Origin: Legionella spiritensis
Lineage (GTDB): Bacteria; Pseudomonadota; Gammaproteobacteria; Legionellales; Legionellaceae
DNA length: 64,000 nt
Reading direction: 5' to 3'
Assembly (NCBI RefSeq): GCF_900186965.1
Contig: NZ_LT906457.1
Coordinates: 124,001 to 188,000 of the forward strand
Shown here piece by piece: positions 1 through 10,517 of the stretch (position 1 is the first letter of the stretch; each line of letters opens with the position of its first letter). Position numbers and translations under genes: made by a program. Under the pieces are notes generated by a model. It was not told the origin of the DNA. It worked only from the letters and a program-made list of their open reading frames with translations, and ran no database searches.

Positions 1-1
1 C

Positions 2-1534
2 CTGTTTGACGTATATATCCGTATTCTGGATAAAGAAAGCCTTGGTGTGGAAGTGGAGCAGGTCATTCGAGCCGACAAGCTCGGTGCCCAGGCGGCTCTG
101 GCCGCGGTCATTAAAAAGCATGTTCAGCAATTTGAAAGCATGGAAGATGATTATCTGCGTGAGCGTGCCAGTGATTTTCGTGATTTGGGACGTCGGGTTC
201 TGGCGGAATTGCAGCTCTCGCAACGCGAGGAAATTACCTATCCCCGTCGCACCATCCTCATTGGTGAGGATATTCCGGCGTCAGCACTTGCCGAGGTGCC
301 GGAAGGGCAATTGGTCGGGGTCGTGTCTGCTCGCGGCGCGAATAATTCGCACGTCGCTATTTTGGCCAGAGCGTTGGGTGTGCCAACGGTCATGGGTGCG
401 CGCGGACTGAAAGTGGAGCAATTGAGCGGTAAGGCCGTAGTGGTGGATGGTTATTATGGCCAGGTCTACTTCTCGCCTTCCCGCAGCGTGCTTGCCGAAT
501 TCAAAAAGCTGGCCCAGGAAGAGCAGGAGCTCAACCAGAGTCTGGTGGGGTTGCGGGATAAACCTGCGGAAACAACGGATAATTACCGTATATCCCTGCA
601 GGTTAACACCGGTCTGGCTATGGACGCGGGTTTATCCATGAGCGTCGGGGCGGAAGGGGTTGGTCTTTATCGTTCCGAAGTACCGTTTATGAGCCGTGAT
701 CGTTTTCCCTCCGAGGACGAGCAATACATTATCTACCGCCAGATTCTAAAGGCATTTGCGCCGCGCCATGTGACCATGCGCACTCTGGATATAGGCGGCG
801 ACAAGGTGCTGCCCTACTTCCCGGTCAAGGAAGATAATCCCTATCTGGGCTGGCGGGGGATTCGGGTGACTCTGGATCATCCGGACGTGTTTCTGATTCA
901 GGTCAGGGCCATGATGCGGGCCAACGAGGAATTGAATAATCTGCGCATCATGTTGCCTATGGTCACGACCCTTGGCGAGGTGGAAGAGGCCGCTATATTG
1001 ATTAATCAGGCTTACCTTGAGTTGCTTGAGGAAGGCTGTGTCATTGAAAAACCCAAGCTGGGTGTTATGGTGGAAGTGCCGGCTGCCGTATATCTGGCTC
1101 GTGAACTGGCCCGGCGGGTCGATTTCCTGTCGGTGGGCAGTAACGATTTGACGCAGTATTTGCTGGCGGTGGATAGAAACAATGCGCGGGTTGCCGGTCT
1201 GTATGACGCGTTTCATCCCGCCATGCTGCATACTTTGCTTAAAGTGGTTGAAGGCGGGCATGCGGCAGGGATCGAAGTCAGTATCTGCGGGGAAATGGCC
1301 AGCGATCCGATGGCGGTCATTTTGCTGGTGGCGATGGGGTTTGATACCTTGAGTATGAACTCGGCAAGTTTGCCGCGCGTGAAATGGGTTATCCGTAAAA
1401 TATCCCTGGCCAACGCCCGTAAAATATTAAGCGAAGTGATGGAGCTGGAGCATCCCGGGGAAATCAGGATGCATTTACAAAAAGCGTTGGAAGACGAAGG
1501 ATTGGGCGGCTTAATCAGGGCGGGACGAACATGA
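2..1534 (+). CDS. ptsP: PtsP, PEP-protein phosphotransferase (EI-Ntr), 3' part
   Basis: The gene enters from the left edge: the frame is open from base 2, so the N-terminal GAF sensor domain and the true start lie outside. EI-Ntr takes phosphate from PEP and passes it to NPr in the cytoplasmic nitrogen PTS. Visible are the mobile phosphohistidine segment (GANNSHVAILAR), then the PEP-binding barrel with LDIGGDK, SVGSNDLTQYLLAVDRNN and the C-terminal cysteine motif CGEMASDP. In Legionella ptsP homologues usually sit upstream of lgt and thyA, as here. The stop overlaps the next start (ATGA at 1531-1534), implying co-transcription. The identity as PtsP rather than PtsI is inferred from the neighbourhood, since the GAF domain is not visible. 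Confidence 0.93.
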   Translation: MFDVYIRILDKESLGVEVEQVIRADKLGAQAALAAVIKKHVQQFESMEDDYLRERASDFRDLGRRVLAELQLSQREEITYPRRTILIGEDIPASALAEVPEGQLVGVVSARGANNSHVAILARALGVPTVMGARGLKVEQLSGKAVVVDGYYGQVYFSPSRSVLAEFKKLAQEEQELNQSLVGLRDKPAETTDNYRISLQVNTGLAMDAGLSMSVGAEGVGLYRSEVPFMSRDRFPSEDEQYIIYRQILKAFAPRHVTMRTLDIGGDKVLPYFPVKEDNPYLGWRGIRVTLDHPDVFLIQVRAMMRANEELNNLRIMLPMVTTLGEVEEAAILINQAYLELLEEGCVIEKPKLGVMVEVPAAVYLARELARRVDFLSVGSNDLTQYLLAVDRNNARVAGLYDAFHPAMLHTLLKVVEGGHAAGIEVSICGEMASDPMAVILLVAMGFDTLSMNSASLPRVKWVIRKISLANARKILSEVMELEHPGEIRMHLQKALEDEGLGGLIRAGRT

Positions 1535-2337
1535 TTATTCATGAAATTATTACCAATGGAACCATTTATGCCATGGCCGGCGCGTTTGCGGGCCTGATGT
1601 CGGGCATTCTTGGCATAGGCGGCGGTATCGTTGTGGTTCCGGCGTTGCTTTATATTTTTCAGCATAACTCGGAAATTCCGCCGCTGCTAGCCATGCATTT
1701 TGCGGCGGGAACCTCGCTTGGGGTCATGATTTTTACCTCTCAGGCATCGGTGCGGTCGCATTACAAGCTGGGTGAGATTTTGTGGAAGGTTTATCAGCGA
1801 TTATGGCCCGGTATTGTGGTGGGTGTTATTGTGGGCGCGTTTGTGGCATCGCTGATTCCCATTTTCTGGCTGCAATTATTGTTTGGTCTTTTTTTGTTAT
1901 TTGTCGCGTTTAAAATGCTTCTCGAGCTGAAGGTCACCAGGACGGGTAAATTCCCGCGCACCTGGGTGAATACCCTGGTAAGTCTTGTCATCGGATTCAA
2001 ATCGGGTCTTCTTGGTGTGGGCGGCGGGACGTTGATTATTCCCTACCTGACCTTTTGCGGCGTACCAACTCGTAAAATTCCCGCCGTTTCAGCGCTTTGT
2101 ACCATGACCGTTGCAGTACTTGGTACGCTGGTCTTCTATTGGACCGGCAGTCAGGAAAGCGGGCTGCCGTCTTATGCGACCGGCTATGTCTATTGGCCGG
2201 CAGTGCTCTGGGTGGCGATACCCAGCGTGCTGTTTGCCCCGATGGGGGCGAAGCTTAACTATCATTTGCCTGTTAAACAATTACGGTACGGATTTATTAT
2301 TGTTTTGGTGTGTACGGCAATTGATTTACTGATCTAA
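1531..2337 (+). CDS. TauE/SafE (DUF81) family permease
   Basis: A 268-residue integral membrane protein with about eight hydrophobic segments and the two family repeats: [19 protein letters not shown] near the N-terminus and [19 protein letters not shown] at mid-length. Members export or take up sulfite, organosulfonates or other small anions across the inner membrane, but the substrate here is unknown. The start overlaps the ptsP stop by 4 bp and lgt follows 20 bp later, so it is the second gene of a ptsP-tauE-lgt-thyA run. Nothing appears truncated. Confidence 0.9.
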   Translation: MIIHEIITNGTIYAMAGAFAGLMSGILGIGGGIVVVPALLYIFQHNSEIPPLLAMHFAAGTSLGVMIFTSQASVRSHYKLGEILWKVYQRLWPGIVVGVIVGAFVASLIPIFWLQLLFGLFLLFVAFKMLLELKVTRTGKFPRTWVNTLVSLVIGFKSGLLGVGGGTLIIPYLTFCGVPTRKIPAVSALCTMTVAVLGTLVFYWTGSQESGLPSYATGYVYWPAVLWVAIPSVLFAPMGAKLNYHLPVKQLRYGFIIVLVCTAIDLLI

Positions 2338-2357
2338 TCGATGAATTTGAGGTAGGC

Positions 2358-3128
2358 ATGTTGGTGTTTCCAGAGATTGATCCTGTGGCCTTTTCCATTG
2401 GTCCGCTCAAAGTCCATTGGTATGGACTGACTTATCTGTTCGCGTTCATAGCCGCTTGGGGGCTGGCTCTCTGGCGGATTAGGCTTTATCGGCTGGACTG
2501 GACACATGAGCAAGTCAGTGATTTGATTTTTTATTGCGCGCTTGGTGTGATTCTCGGTGGGCGTTTAGGCTACATGCTGTTTTATGGCACGAAACAATTA
2601 ATAGACAACCCGCTGTCCCTTTTTAAATTATGGGAAGGGGGGATGTCGTTTCACGGCGGTTTACTGGGTGTGGCTTTTGCGCTTTGGCTGTTTGTGCGCA
2701 AAATTAAAAAGCCGTTTTGGGTGGTCGCTGATTTTGTCGCACCGCTGGTTCCAATAGGTCTTGCGGCAGGACGAGTCGGGAATTTTATAAACGGGGAATT
2801 ATGGGGAAGACCTGCGAACGTGCCCTGGGCGATGATTTTCCCCGATTCGGATGGCCAGCCCCGTCATCCTTCGCAATTATATGAGTTAGGGCTGGAAGGC
2901 GTCGCGCTGTTTATTCTGGTCTGGTGGTATGCCGCCAAACCTCGACCGGCCGGGCGGGTATCGGCTGTTTTTTTAATGGGGTATGCGACAAGCCGTTTTC
3001 TGGTCGAGTTTTTTCGTGAACCTGATGTACAATTGGGTTATCTGGCTTTTGGTTGGTTAACCATGGGACAACTTCTTTCCATTCCCATGTTGTTAGCCGG
3101 AATTTGGTTGTGGTGGGCTAAACGATGA
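2358..3128 (+). CDS. lgt: Prolipoprotein diacylglyceryl transferase
   Basis: Lgt transfers diacylglycerol from phosphatidylglycerol to the lipobox cysteine of prolipoproteins in the inner membrane, the first step of lipoprotein maturation. The 256-residue product is all-helical membrane protein with the Lgt signature [15 protein letters not shown] at about residues 142-156, an early HWYG motif at about residue 20, and the conserved HPSQLYE segment. Length is normal. A GAGG-type ribosome site lies upstream (about 2349). Its stop overlaps the thyA start (ATGA), an arrangement seen in many gammaproteobacteria. Confidence 0.97.
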   Translation: MLVFPEIDPVAFSIGPLKVHWYGLTYLFAFIAAWGLALWRIRLYRLDWTHEQVSDLIFYCALGVILGGRLGYMLFYGTKQLIDNPLSLFKLWEGGMSFHGGLLGVAFALWLFVRKIKKPFWVVADFVAPLVPIGLAAGRVGNFINGELWGRPANVPWAMIFPDSDGQPRHPSQLYELGLEGVALFILVWWYAAKPRPAGRVSAVFLMGYATSRFLVEFFREPDVQLGYLAFGWLTMGQLLSIPMLLAGIWLWWAKR

Positions 3129-3919
3129 AAACTTATTTGCGATTACTGGAACATATTCTTCAAAACGGTGTGGAAAAAACGGATCGGACCGGTACGGGCA
3201 CCCTTTCTGTTTTTGGTTATCAGATGCGTTTTGATCTGGCGAACGGATTTCCTCTGGTGACGACTAAAAAACTGCATACCCGAAGCATTATTCATGAACT
3301 GCTCTGGTTTTTGCAAGGCGATACCAATATCCGTTACCTTAATGAAAACGGTGTGACAATCTGGGACGAATGGGCCGATGCCAATGGTGATTTAGGCCCG
3401 GTGTATGGTTGCCAATGGCGTAGTTGGCCTACCGCGGACGGACGGACTATCGATCAGTTGTCGGAGGTGGTGAGTCAGATTAAAGCCAATCCTGATTCCA
3501 GACGTTTGCTGGTTAGCGCCTGGAATGTGGGGGAGCTGGATAAAATGGCTCTTATGCCCTGCCACGCACTTTTCCAGTTTTATGTGGCCCAAGGGCGTTT
3601 ATCCTGCCAGTTGTATCAGCGTTCCGCCGATGTGTTTTTAGGGGTGCCTTTTAACATAGCATCCTATGCTCTGCTGACGCATATGGTGGCAGAGCAATGC
3701 GGCCTCAAAGCAGGTGAATTTGTCTGGACCGGCGGTGATTGCCATTTATATCTCAATCATCTCGAGCAGGCGCGAACACAATTGACCCGTGACCCGTTTC
3801 CTTTGCCGAAACTGGTTATGCAACGTCATCCGGACAGTTTGTTTGATTACCGGTTTGAGGACTTTGTGTTTGAAGGCTACCAGTCTCACGCTGCCATCAA
3901 GGCTCCCATTGCGGTTTAG
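3125..3919 (+). CDS. thyA: Thymidylate synthase
   Basis: ThyA methylates dUMP to dTMP using methylene-tetrahydrofolate, in the cytoplasm. The 264-residue protein has the usual length for the E. coli type, with the nucleophile in [11 protein letters not shown] (Cys near residue 146) and the dUMP/folate segment [18 protein letters not shown]. The C-terminus ends KAPIAV as in the family. It is translationally coupled to lgt. Its last 23 bases overlap the 3' end of the convergent YhhN-family gene. Confidence 0.98.
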   Translation: MKTYLRLLEHILQNGVEKTDRTGTGTLSVFGYQMRFDLANGFPLVTTKKLHTRSIIHELLWFLQGDTNIRYLNENGVTIWDEWADANGDLGPVYGCQWRSWPTADGRTIDQLSEVVSQIKANPDSRRLLVSAWNVGELDKMALMPCHALFQFYVAQGRLSCQLYQRSADVFLGVPFNIASYALLTHMVAEQCGLKAGEFVWTGGDCHLYLNHLEQARTQLTRDPFPLPKLVMQRHPDSLFDYRFEDFVFEGYQSHAAIKAPIAV

Positions 3920-4574
3920 GGTGATTGTTTCGGAGCAACAGCCCCGTGACCAGTAAAAACTGGGCGCTGTAATAGGTCGTCATGACGGCGAGAGCCAGAG
4001 CATTACTATGAGGCATTAAAAACAGGTTGATGCCCAATACCCCGTCCGAAATAAAAAACAGGCAAGCGCCGGTTATAATCAAGCCGGCTTGTTGCTCGAC
4101 TTGCAGCGCGGTAAAAACCATGGCGGATAAGACTATGCCGTAAATAAGAGCCGGTACCGCCAAATCACCCATAGCTGACCATAAATAGGTATACCCGCTG
4201 CCGAGAATAGCCAGCATGATTATAAAATAAACCAGGCGCCGGGCTTTAAAGCTGAAATCCTGTAGAAACAGACTGATATAGGCACAGTGCGCCAGAATAA
4301 AACAAGCCATGCCGACAGGCAGAGCGGGAGAAACAGGCAGGGTTAGGGCGAGATCACCGACCAGGGAGCTGACAATGGCTGCTGTAAGCCGTCTTTTCAA
4401 GCTTACCGACGGTTGCATGGCCGTCCAGGTGAGCCCTAGCAGGCAAACAATGGGCAGGGGTTTTAGCAGGGTAGTAACAGGATAGGAAATAAAGGGTAAG
4501 AGGATAAGATAAGCGAGCATGCTGATGAAAAACAAGGTAACGCTTGCTCTTGGTAAGTTATCGGCCATTTCCAT
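3897..4574 (-). CDS. YhhN family membrane protein (putative lysoplasmalogenase)
   Basis: A 225-residue protein made almost entirely of about eight transmembrane helices, matching the YhhN/TMEM86 family. Characterised members hydrolyse the vinyl-ether bond of lysoplasmalogen; in bacteria the physiological substrate is uncertain. Family-like acidic and glycine motifs are visible in LTWTAMQPS...[12 protein letters not shown] and [11 protein letters not shown]. It is convergent with thyA and shares 23 bp with it. A second Met two codons downstream is an alternative start. The gene stands alone; no operon partner is visible. Confidence 0.8.
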   Translation of the reverse strand: MEMADNLPRASVTLFFISMLAYLILLPFISYPVTTLLKPLPIVCLLGLTWTAMQPSVSLKRRLTAAIVSSLVGDLALTLPVSPALPVGMACFILAHCAYISLFLQDFSFKARRLVYFIIMLAILGSGYTYLWSAMGDLAVPALIYGIVLSAMVFTALQVEQQAGLIITGACLFFISDGVLGINLFLMPHSNALALAVMTTYYSAQFLLVTGLLLRNNHPKPQWEP

Positions 4575-4860
4575 GTCCTTATTGTTTTGCCAGTTTAAAG
4601 AGTTTAGCGATTAACGGATTCAGGATATACCGTTATTTTGAAAAAAACATATCAGGCTCTGTGCACTTATCTTTTGTCGAAGCAAAAATTGAGCTAATTT
4701 AGCTCAAAATTTCGCTTGAATGAGGAGAATAGCCAGCCCTGTTTGACGAATTCAAGCGTTATTTGGAGGAAAATCCCTGCGGATTGTTGGGCAATAATTT
4801 GTCGATATGGTGTTTTTGTGATTTAATATGCTTCTTATTGTTGTCCAGGAAATCGCTCGA

Positions 4861-5133
4861 ATGCAAAAAATTCTGATCATTATATTGTCGTCTCTTGTCC
4901 TGCTCTCAACGGCAAAAGCCAGTAAGCTCAGCAGATATTTCAATAAGCAGGAAGAAAAAAACCGTGCGGAGCAGCAACGCGAGGTACAACAGGATATGAA
5001 TTTCAGCGATTTTTCTTTTCGTCTGGAAAAACGTTATACGGATGAGCGTGGTGAGCGTTGTCGTGACTATGTGTTCCGTTCGCGAAGCAATCCTTATCGA
5101 CACGGCTATTACACGGTTTGTGAGGAGCGATAA
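4861..5133 (+). CDS. Small secreted/periplasmic protein of unknown function
   Basis: I chose the ATG at 4861 because an AGGAA ribosome site lies about 9 bp upstream; an ATG at 4828 in frame has none. The 90-residue product starts with a signal peptide (MQKILIIILSSLVLLSTAKA, likely cut after AKA) followed by a short, very charged mature part rich in Arg, Glu and Lys with two cysteines (ERCRDY and YTVCEE) that could form one disulfide. I recognise no family. The isolated position, small size and clear export signal suggest an envelope or secreted protein. Confidence 0.6.
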   Translation: MQKILIIILSSLVLLSTAKASKLSRYFNKQEEKNRAEQQREVQQDMNFSDFSFRLEKRYTDERGERCRDYVFRSRSNPYRHGYYTVCEER

Positions 5134-5337
5134 GCGTTATTGTTACATGGATGTACCTGTCGGCTTCGGTATTTTCCCCCGCTCATTCAGTCTTGCGGAT
5201 ACTCAGGGAAGTCGCCCCCACTTGATTTATTTAGAGTGTTTCTATATGATGACTCATGCGCTGCAAAAATGAACTTAGTGTTTTAAGTTTGTTCAGGATA
5301 GCAGGCCAGGTTCAACTTATAGCAACGAGGATGTTTG

Positions 5338-6636
5338 ATGTCTACGAATGACGTGGGGGTTTTAGCTCAGGATACGCAAATTCAGGTTTCAGAATGGCGT
5401 AAACAAGATACCATCTGGATGCTCGGCCTTTATGGAACGGCCATTGGAGCCGGAACACTTTTTCTTCCAATTGACGCCGGGATGAATGGCATTTGGCCTT
5501 TGTTGATCATGGTGTTGCTGGCTTTTCCCATGACGTATTATTCGCATCGGGCCTTGTGTCGTTTTGTGCTGTCCGGATCCTCCTCGAAAGCCGATATTAC
5601 AACGGTGGTGGATGAGCATTTTGGCCCAACGGCCGGTAAATTGCTGACGTTTCTCTACTTTTTTGCGATTTATCCTATTTTATTGATGTACAGCGTGGCT
5701 ATTACCAATACCACCCAGAGTTTTCTGATCCATCAAATGGGCGTTACGCCACCTCCCAGAGCCTTGTTGTCGATTGTATTGATTTTATTGTTAATGGGGG
5801 TTGTTCGTTTTGGACAGCAAACCATTGTGAAATCCATGAGTGTACTGGTTTACCCCTTTATTTTCATCCTGATGATTATGGCTCTTTATCTGATTCCTCA
5901 CTGGAATAGTACGGTTTTCTCAACCGGATTCAGTCTGGGGGCAACGGGGCAGTCGCATGGGTTGCTCATGAGCTTGTGGCTGGGCATACCGGTTATTATT
6001 TTTTCCTTTAATCATTCGCCTATTATCTCATCCTTTGCTGTCAGTCAGAGGCAACAGTATGGCCTGGATGCCGAAATAAAAAGCAGGAAAATACTGAAAT
6101 ACAGCCATCTTATGATGGTAGGTACCGTGATGTTTTTTGTATTTAGTTGCGTGTTCAGTCTGTCTCCCCAGGATTTGGCTCAGGCCAAACAGCAAAATAT
6201 TTCCATTTTGTCTTATCTTGCCAATCACTTTAATACCCCTCTGATTGCCTATGCGGCTCCGGTCATTGCTTTTGTCGCCATTTCAAAATCGTTTCTTGGC
6301 CATTATCTTGGTGCCAGTGAAGGGCTTTATGGCATGATGACCAAAGCTTTGGCCAGTCGGAACAAATCAAGCAGCCGTTATCGACTTTATCTGATTATCG
6401 ATGCGTTCATGATTCTGACCTGCTGGATTGTGGCAACCGTCAATCCCAGCATTTTAGGTATGATTGAAACCCTGGGTGGACCGATTATAGCGATGATTCT
6501 GTTTCTGATGCCTATGTATGCGATTTTAAAAGTACCCGCCATGTCGAAGTATCAGCATGTTATCAGCGATGTGTTTATCAGCCTTGTCGGTATTGTTGCG
6601 ATTTCCGCAATTATTTACGGACTGATGGTGTGGTAA
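5338..6636 (+). CDS. Amino-acid permease of the HAAAP family (SdaC/TdcC type)
   Basis: The start is the ATG at 5338 (an in-frame TTG lies just before it), with ACGAGG seven bases upstream. The 432-residue protein has about 11 transmembrane helices and the N-terminal motif LYGTAIGAGTLFLPIDAG of the hydroxy/aromatic amino acid permease family, whose SdaC and TdcC members import serine or threonine with H+ or Na+. The internal VDEHFGPTAGK and FSFNHSPIISSFA segments also fit. Serine import would suit Legionella, which lives on amino acids, but the exact substrate cannot be read. It is monocistronic and convergent with polA. Confidence 0.88.
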   Translation: MSTNDVGVLAQDTQIQVSEWRKQDTIWMLGLYGTAIGAGTLFLPIDAGMNGIWPLLIMVLLAFPMTYYSHRALCRFVLSGSSSKADITTVVDEHFGPTAGKLLTFLYFFAIYPILLMYSVAITNTTQSFLIHQMGVTPPPRALLSIVLILLLMGVVRFGQQTIVKSMSVLVYPFIFILMIMALYLIPHWNSTVFSTGFSLGATGQSHGLLMSLWLGIPVIIFSFNHSPIISSFAVSQRQQYGLDAEIKSRKILKYSHLMMVGTVMFFVFSCVFSLSPQDLAQAKQQNISILSYLANHFNTPLIAYAAPVIAFVAISKSFLGHYLGASEGLYGMMTKALASRNKSSSRYRLYLIIDAFMILTCWIVATVNPSILGMIETLGGPIIAMILFLMPMYAILKVPAMSKYQHVISDVFISLVGIVAISAIIYGLMVW

Positions 6637-6673
6637 AGGCAACCCAACCGATTAAAATGAAATGGATGAGGTA

Positions 6674-9364
6674 CTAGTGCGCCTCATCCCAGTTGGAGCC
6701 TTCGCCGATTGAAACCCGTAAGGGAACATCCAGCGACACAACATTTTCCATCAGATCACGAATACGTTGCTTGCTTGTTTCAATCGCCGGATCCGGAACT
6801 TCAAAAACCAGCTCGTCATGAACCTGCATGATCATCGTGGCTGATGGTTGTTGTTGATGACGCTGCCAGTCGGCGATAGCTATCATGGCCTTTTTGATGA
6901 TGTCGGCGGCCGTACCCTGCATGGGGGCGTTAATAGCCGTACGTTCGGCGGCTTTCTGACGCATCATGTTGCGGGAATTGATTTCCGGTAAATGCAGACG
7001 CCGCCCGAATAACGTTTCCACAAACCCCTGCTCGTGAGCCTGTTTACGGGTGCGTGTCATGTAATCAAGAACTCCGGGATAGCGTTGGAAATAAAGATCG
7101 ATGTAATATTGGGCATCCTGGCGTTCTATGCCGAGTTGTTTCGAAAGTCCGAAAGCCGACATACCATAGATAAGACCGAAATTAACCGCCTTGGCTCTGC
7201 GTCGTTGTTCGGAGCTCACATCCTCCAGAGCCACCTGAAAAATTTCACTCGCCGTGGCGGCATGAATATCCCAGTCGTTAGCAAACGCTTTCAGGAGATT
7301 GCTGTCCTGGGACAAGTGGGCCATGATCCGCAACTCAATCTGGGAATAGTCTGCGGCAACAATGATGTGGCCGGGAGGGGCGATAAAGGCTTTACGAATC
7401 AACCGACCTTCCTCGGTTCTTACAGGAATGTTCTGCAAATTGGGTTCACTGGATGATAATCGACCGGTTGCGGCAACAGCCTGGTTATAGGATGTGTGCA
7501 CCCGGTGTGTGTGGGTGTTGATGCGCTTGGGTAACGCGTCGATGTAGGTGGAAACCAGTTTGCTCAAGCTGCGGTATTCCAGAATGACGGCCGGCAAACG
7601 ATAATCGAAAGCCAGCTCCTGCAAGACCGATTCCGCCGTGGAAGGTTGGCCCGTCGGAGTTTTGGACAGCACCGGTAATTGCAATTGATCAAACAAAATT
7701 TCCTGCAATTGCTTGGGTGAGTTCAGGTTAAAGGGTTTGCCGGCCAGATCCAGAGCGTCTTTTTCAAGCGCGGCCATACGCTCCTTGAGTCGTTTACCGT
7801 GCAGGGCCAATGATATTTCATCAATCATGACACCATGCCGTTCAATATCAGCCAGTACGGTGAGCAGAGGTATTTCAATATTAGTCAATACATGGCGCAG
7901 GCGATCATCCAGCATGGGAAAGAGCGTTTGATGCAGTTTCAGGGTAATGTCGGCGTCTTCGGCCGCATAGGGTGCGGCACTGGCAATCGGGATCTGATCA
8001 AAGCGCAATTGTCTGGCGCCTTTTCCGGCGACTTCTTCAAAGCTTATGGTTTTATAGCCTAAATATTTTAATGCCAGTGAATCCATATCATGGCGTCCGG
8101 CACTGCTGTTTAAAATATAGGATTCCAGCATGGTATCGTAAACGATACCATGCAACGTAATGTCGTAGTTTTTAAAAACATTGTAATCGTATTTTAAATT
8201 CTGGCCGATTTTGCCAATGTCCTTGTTTTCAAGCAGGGGTTTCAGGGCATTGAGCACATCATTACGGCGCAGTTGCTGGCAATCATCTTCATGCGCCAGG
8301 GGAATGTAAGCGGCGTTATCGGCTTCAATGGCCAGAGCGATGCCTACAATTTCAGCTTCCAGAGGATTAAGGCTGGTTGTTTCGGTATCTACGCAAAATT
8401 GCTGGCAATGGTTTAATTGCTGAAGCCAGTCCTGAAATTGCGCCTGTGTTGTGATAATGGTGTAATGGTTGGCCGTGTTGGTGTTGTCATCGCCGTCGGC
8501 CGATTGTTGCCCTTCCTCTTCCAATAACTCTTTTAACCAGGATTTGAACTCCAGTTCCCGGGTCAGGCTGATTAATTGATCGCGCTTTGGGGGGGTAATT
8601 GTCAACTCGTTAAAGGAGAGGGGCAGTTCCAGATCCGTTTTGATGGTCACCAGTTTTTTGGAAAGGGGTAAATGATCAAGACTTGCTCGCAGCGATTCCC
8701 CAATCTTGCCGGTGATGTCATCGGCGTGTTCGATCAAATTGTCCAGAGTCTGGTATTGCTCCAGCCATTTGACGGCCGTTTTTGGCCCGCATTTGTGAAC
8801 GCCGGGGATGTTATCCACCGTGTCGCCCACCAGTGTCAGATAGTCGATGATTTGCTTTGGAGTGACGCCGAATTTTTCCTTGACGCCTTGTTCATTCAAT
8901 TGCTGGCTGGTCATGGTGTTGATCAGCGTCACATGGTGGTTGACCAATTGAGCCATATCCTTATCACCGGTGGAGATAACCACATCCTGTTTCCCGGAAG
9001 TGGCTTGTCGCGCCAGCGTTCCAATGACATCATCCGCCTCCACGCCGTCTATAATCAGCAAAGGCAACCCCATGGCGGTTAGCAGCTCCATTAACGGTTG
9101 AAACTGGCTGCTCAATTCAGGGGGCATGGGCGGGCGGTTGGCTTTGTATTCCGGATACCATTCATCCCGGAATGTTTTGCCCTTGCTGTCGAAGACCACG
9201 GCGATTTGTTCCGGCCGGTAATCCTTGATTAGCCGTTTTACCATATTAGCCACCCCGTAAATCGCGCCGGTAGGTTGTCCCTTGGAGTTGGTCAGGGGAG
9301 GCAGGGCGTGGAAGGCGCGAAAAAAATAGGAGGAACCATCAACCAGAATCAGGGGGGCGGTCAT
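6674..9364 (-). CDS. polA: DNA polymerase I
   Basis: At 896 residues this is full-length Pol I for repair and Okazaki-fragment processing. The N-terminal third is the 5'-3' exonuclease ([41 protein letters not shown]). The middle carries a 3'-5' exonuclease domain that keeps its DTET acid pair. The polymerase domain has motif [18 protein letters not shown], the [20 protein letters not shown] finger helix and motif [11 protein letters not shown]. The start overlaps the lpxD stop by 4 bp, so the two are co-transcribed. The stop codon lies in a CTAG at the end of a MITE-like sequence (see findings). Confidence 0.98.
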   Translation of the reverse strand: MTAPLILVDGSSYFFRAFHALPPLTNSKGQPTGAIYGVANMVKRLIKDYRPEQIAVVFDSKGKTFRDEWYPEYKANRPPMPPELSSQFQPLMELLTAMGLPLLIIDGVEADDVIGTLARQATSGKQDVVISTGDKDMAQLVNHHVTLINTMTSQQLNEQGVKEKFGVTPKQIIDYLTLVGDTVDNIPGVHKCGPKTAVKWLEQYQTLDNLIEHADDITGKIGESLRASLDHLPLSKKLVTIKTDLELPLSFNELTITPPKRDQLISLTRELEFKSWLKELLEEEGQQSADGDDNTNTANHYTIITTQAQFQDWLQQLNHCQQFCVDTETTSLNPLEAEIVGIALAIEADNAAYIPLAHEDDCQQLRRNDVLNALKPLLENKDIGKIGQNLKYDYNVFKNYDITLHGIVYDTMLESYILNSSAGRHDMDSLALKYLGYKTISFEEVAGKGARQLRFDQIPIASAAPYAAEDADITLKLHQTLFPMLDDRLRHVLTNIEIPLLTVLADIERHGVMIDEISLALHGKRLKERMAALEKDALDLAGKPFNLNSPKQLQEILFDQLQLPVLSKTPTGQPSTAESVLQELAFDYRLPAVILEYRSLSKLVSTYIDALPKRINTHTHRVHTSYNQAVAATGRLSSSEPNLQNIPVRTEEGRLIRKAFIAPPGHIIVAADYSQIELRIMAHLSQDSNLLKAFANDWDIHAATASEIFQVALEDVSSEQRRRAKAVNFGLIYGMSAFGLSKQLGIERQDAQYYIDLYFQRYPGVLDYMTRTRKQAHEQGFVETLFGRRLHLPEINSRNMMRQKAAERTAINAPMQGTAADIIKKAMIAIADWQRHQQQPSATMIMQVHDELVFEVPDPAIETSKQRIRDLMENVVSLDVPLRVSIGEGSNWDEAH

Positions 9365-10416
9365 TGCTCTTTCTCTTCGTATTGGGCCAGGCGAGCTCCT
9401 AGCTCATTGACCTTTTCACTTAATGATTTCAGATTTTTACGCATCATGGGAATGCGAGTCAGTGACAATTCCTGCTCAATAGCCTTGTCTCGGGGTCTGG
9501 CGGGATTGCCCAGATAAACATTTCCTTCCAGCAAGTGTTTTTTCGGCGGAACGCCGGCGCGAGCGGCCAGAATGACGCCGTCATCAATGCGAACATGATC
9601 GCTAACCCCGACATTGGCCGCAAAAATCACGTTATCGCCGCTGGTTGTGCTGCCTGCTATGCCGGTAAAGGCGCAGAGGATATTACGCTTGCCTAATTTG
9701 ACGGAATGGGCAACCTGGACAAGGTTATCAATCTTGGTGCCGGCACCAATCACGGTGGCTCCCATCGTGGCGCGGTCTACGACGGTATTGGCACCAATTT
9801 CGACATCGTCTTCAATGACAACATTGCCGAGATGCGGCATTTTAAGGTGCTGCCCATCGACAAACGTATATCCGAACCCGTCAGAGCCTATCACACTGGA
9901 AGCGTGCAGACAGACACGAGCGCCAAGCTGGCAGTCGTCATAAATGGTCACATGCGGGTGTATGACGGAATGTTCGCCGATGATGACGTTTCTGCCGATA
10001 TTGACATGCCCTTTAATGATGCAGTTATCACCGATGACCGCACCTGATTCGATGACGCAGTAAGGACCGACGGTGATGTTTTTGCCCAGGACGGCATCGT
10101 CCGCGACAACCGCCGTCGGATGTATGCCTGGAATCGGTTGGCTGCGTGGATAGAAATGATTGAGCAACTGAATGAATGCCTTGAAAGGGTGGGCAACCTG
10201 AATAACCGGTTTCTCCTTGCTGGTCATTTGCCGGTTAACCAGTATGGCACCAGCCGCCGATTGTTCCGCTGCTTTCAGGTTGTCGTTGCCATCTGCAAAC
10301 ACCAGGGAGCCGGTCATAATATTATCTATGGGTGAAAGCGAGGTAATAGTTATTTGCTCGTTACCAATCACGATACCCTGCACTAAATTTGCTATTTCAA
10401 ACAACGATGCATTCAT
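9361..10416 (-). CDS. lpxD: UDP-3-O-acylglucosamine N-acyltransferase (LpxD)
   Basis: LpxD adds the amide-linked hydroxyacyl chain to UDP-3-O-acylglucosamine in lipid A synthesis. The 351-residue protein has an N-terminal uridine-binding domain and then a long left-handed beta-helix of hexapeptide repeats (e.g. [19 protein letters not shown]), with the catalytic histidine region in [13 protein letters not shown]. Legionella is known to carry more than one lpxD; this is the copy beside polA and a fabF-like gene rather than one in an lpxA/fabZ cluster. A short coiled C-terminal tail ends the protein. polA follows with a 4-bp overlap. Confidence 0.96.
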   Translation of the reverse strand: MNASLFEIANLVQGIVIGNEQITITSLSPIDNIMTGSLVFADGNDNLKAAEQSAAGAILVNRQMTSKEKPVIQVAHPFKAFIQLLNHFYPRSQPIPGIHPTAVVADDAVLGKNITVGPYCVIESGAVIGDNCIIKGHVNIGRNVIIGEHSVIHPHVTIYDDCQLGARVCLHASSVIGSDGFGYTFVDGQHLKMPHLGNVVIEDDVEIGANTVVDRATMGATVIGAGTKIDNLVQVAHSVKLGKRNILCAFTGIAGSTTSGDNVIFAANVGVSDHVRIDDGVILAARAGVPPKKHLLEGNVYLGNPARPRDKAIEQELSLTRIPMMRKNLKSLSEKVNELGARLAQYEEKEQ

Positions 10417-10517
10417 TAACTAACCTATCGATCCTGCAAAATAGAGGGATTATAGCGCGATGCGAGTTCAGTTGCGACGTTTTCTCGTTTATAAGATCAG
10501 GAATTGTTTTTCTATGG

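Noticed and set aside
5042..5272. 76-codon plus-strand ORF overlapping the small secreted protein gene
   Set aside because: It lies out of frame over the 3' end of a better supported gene, and has no start signal.
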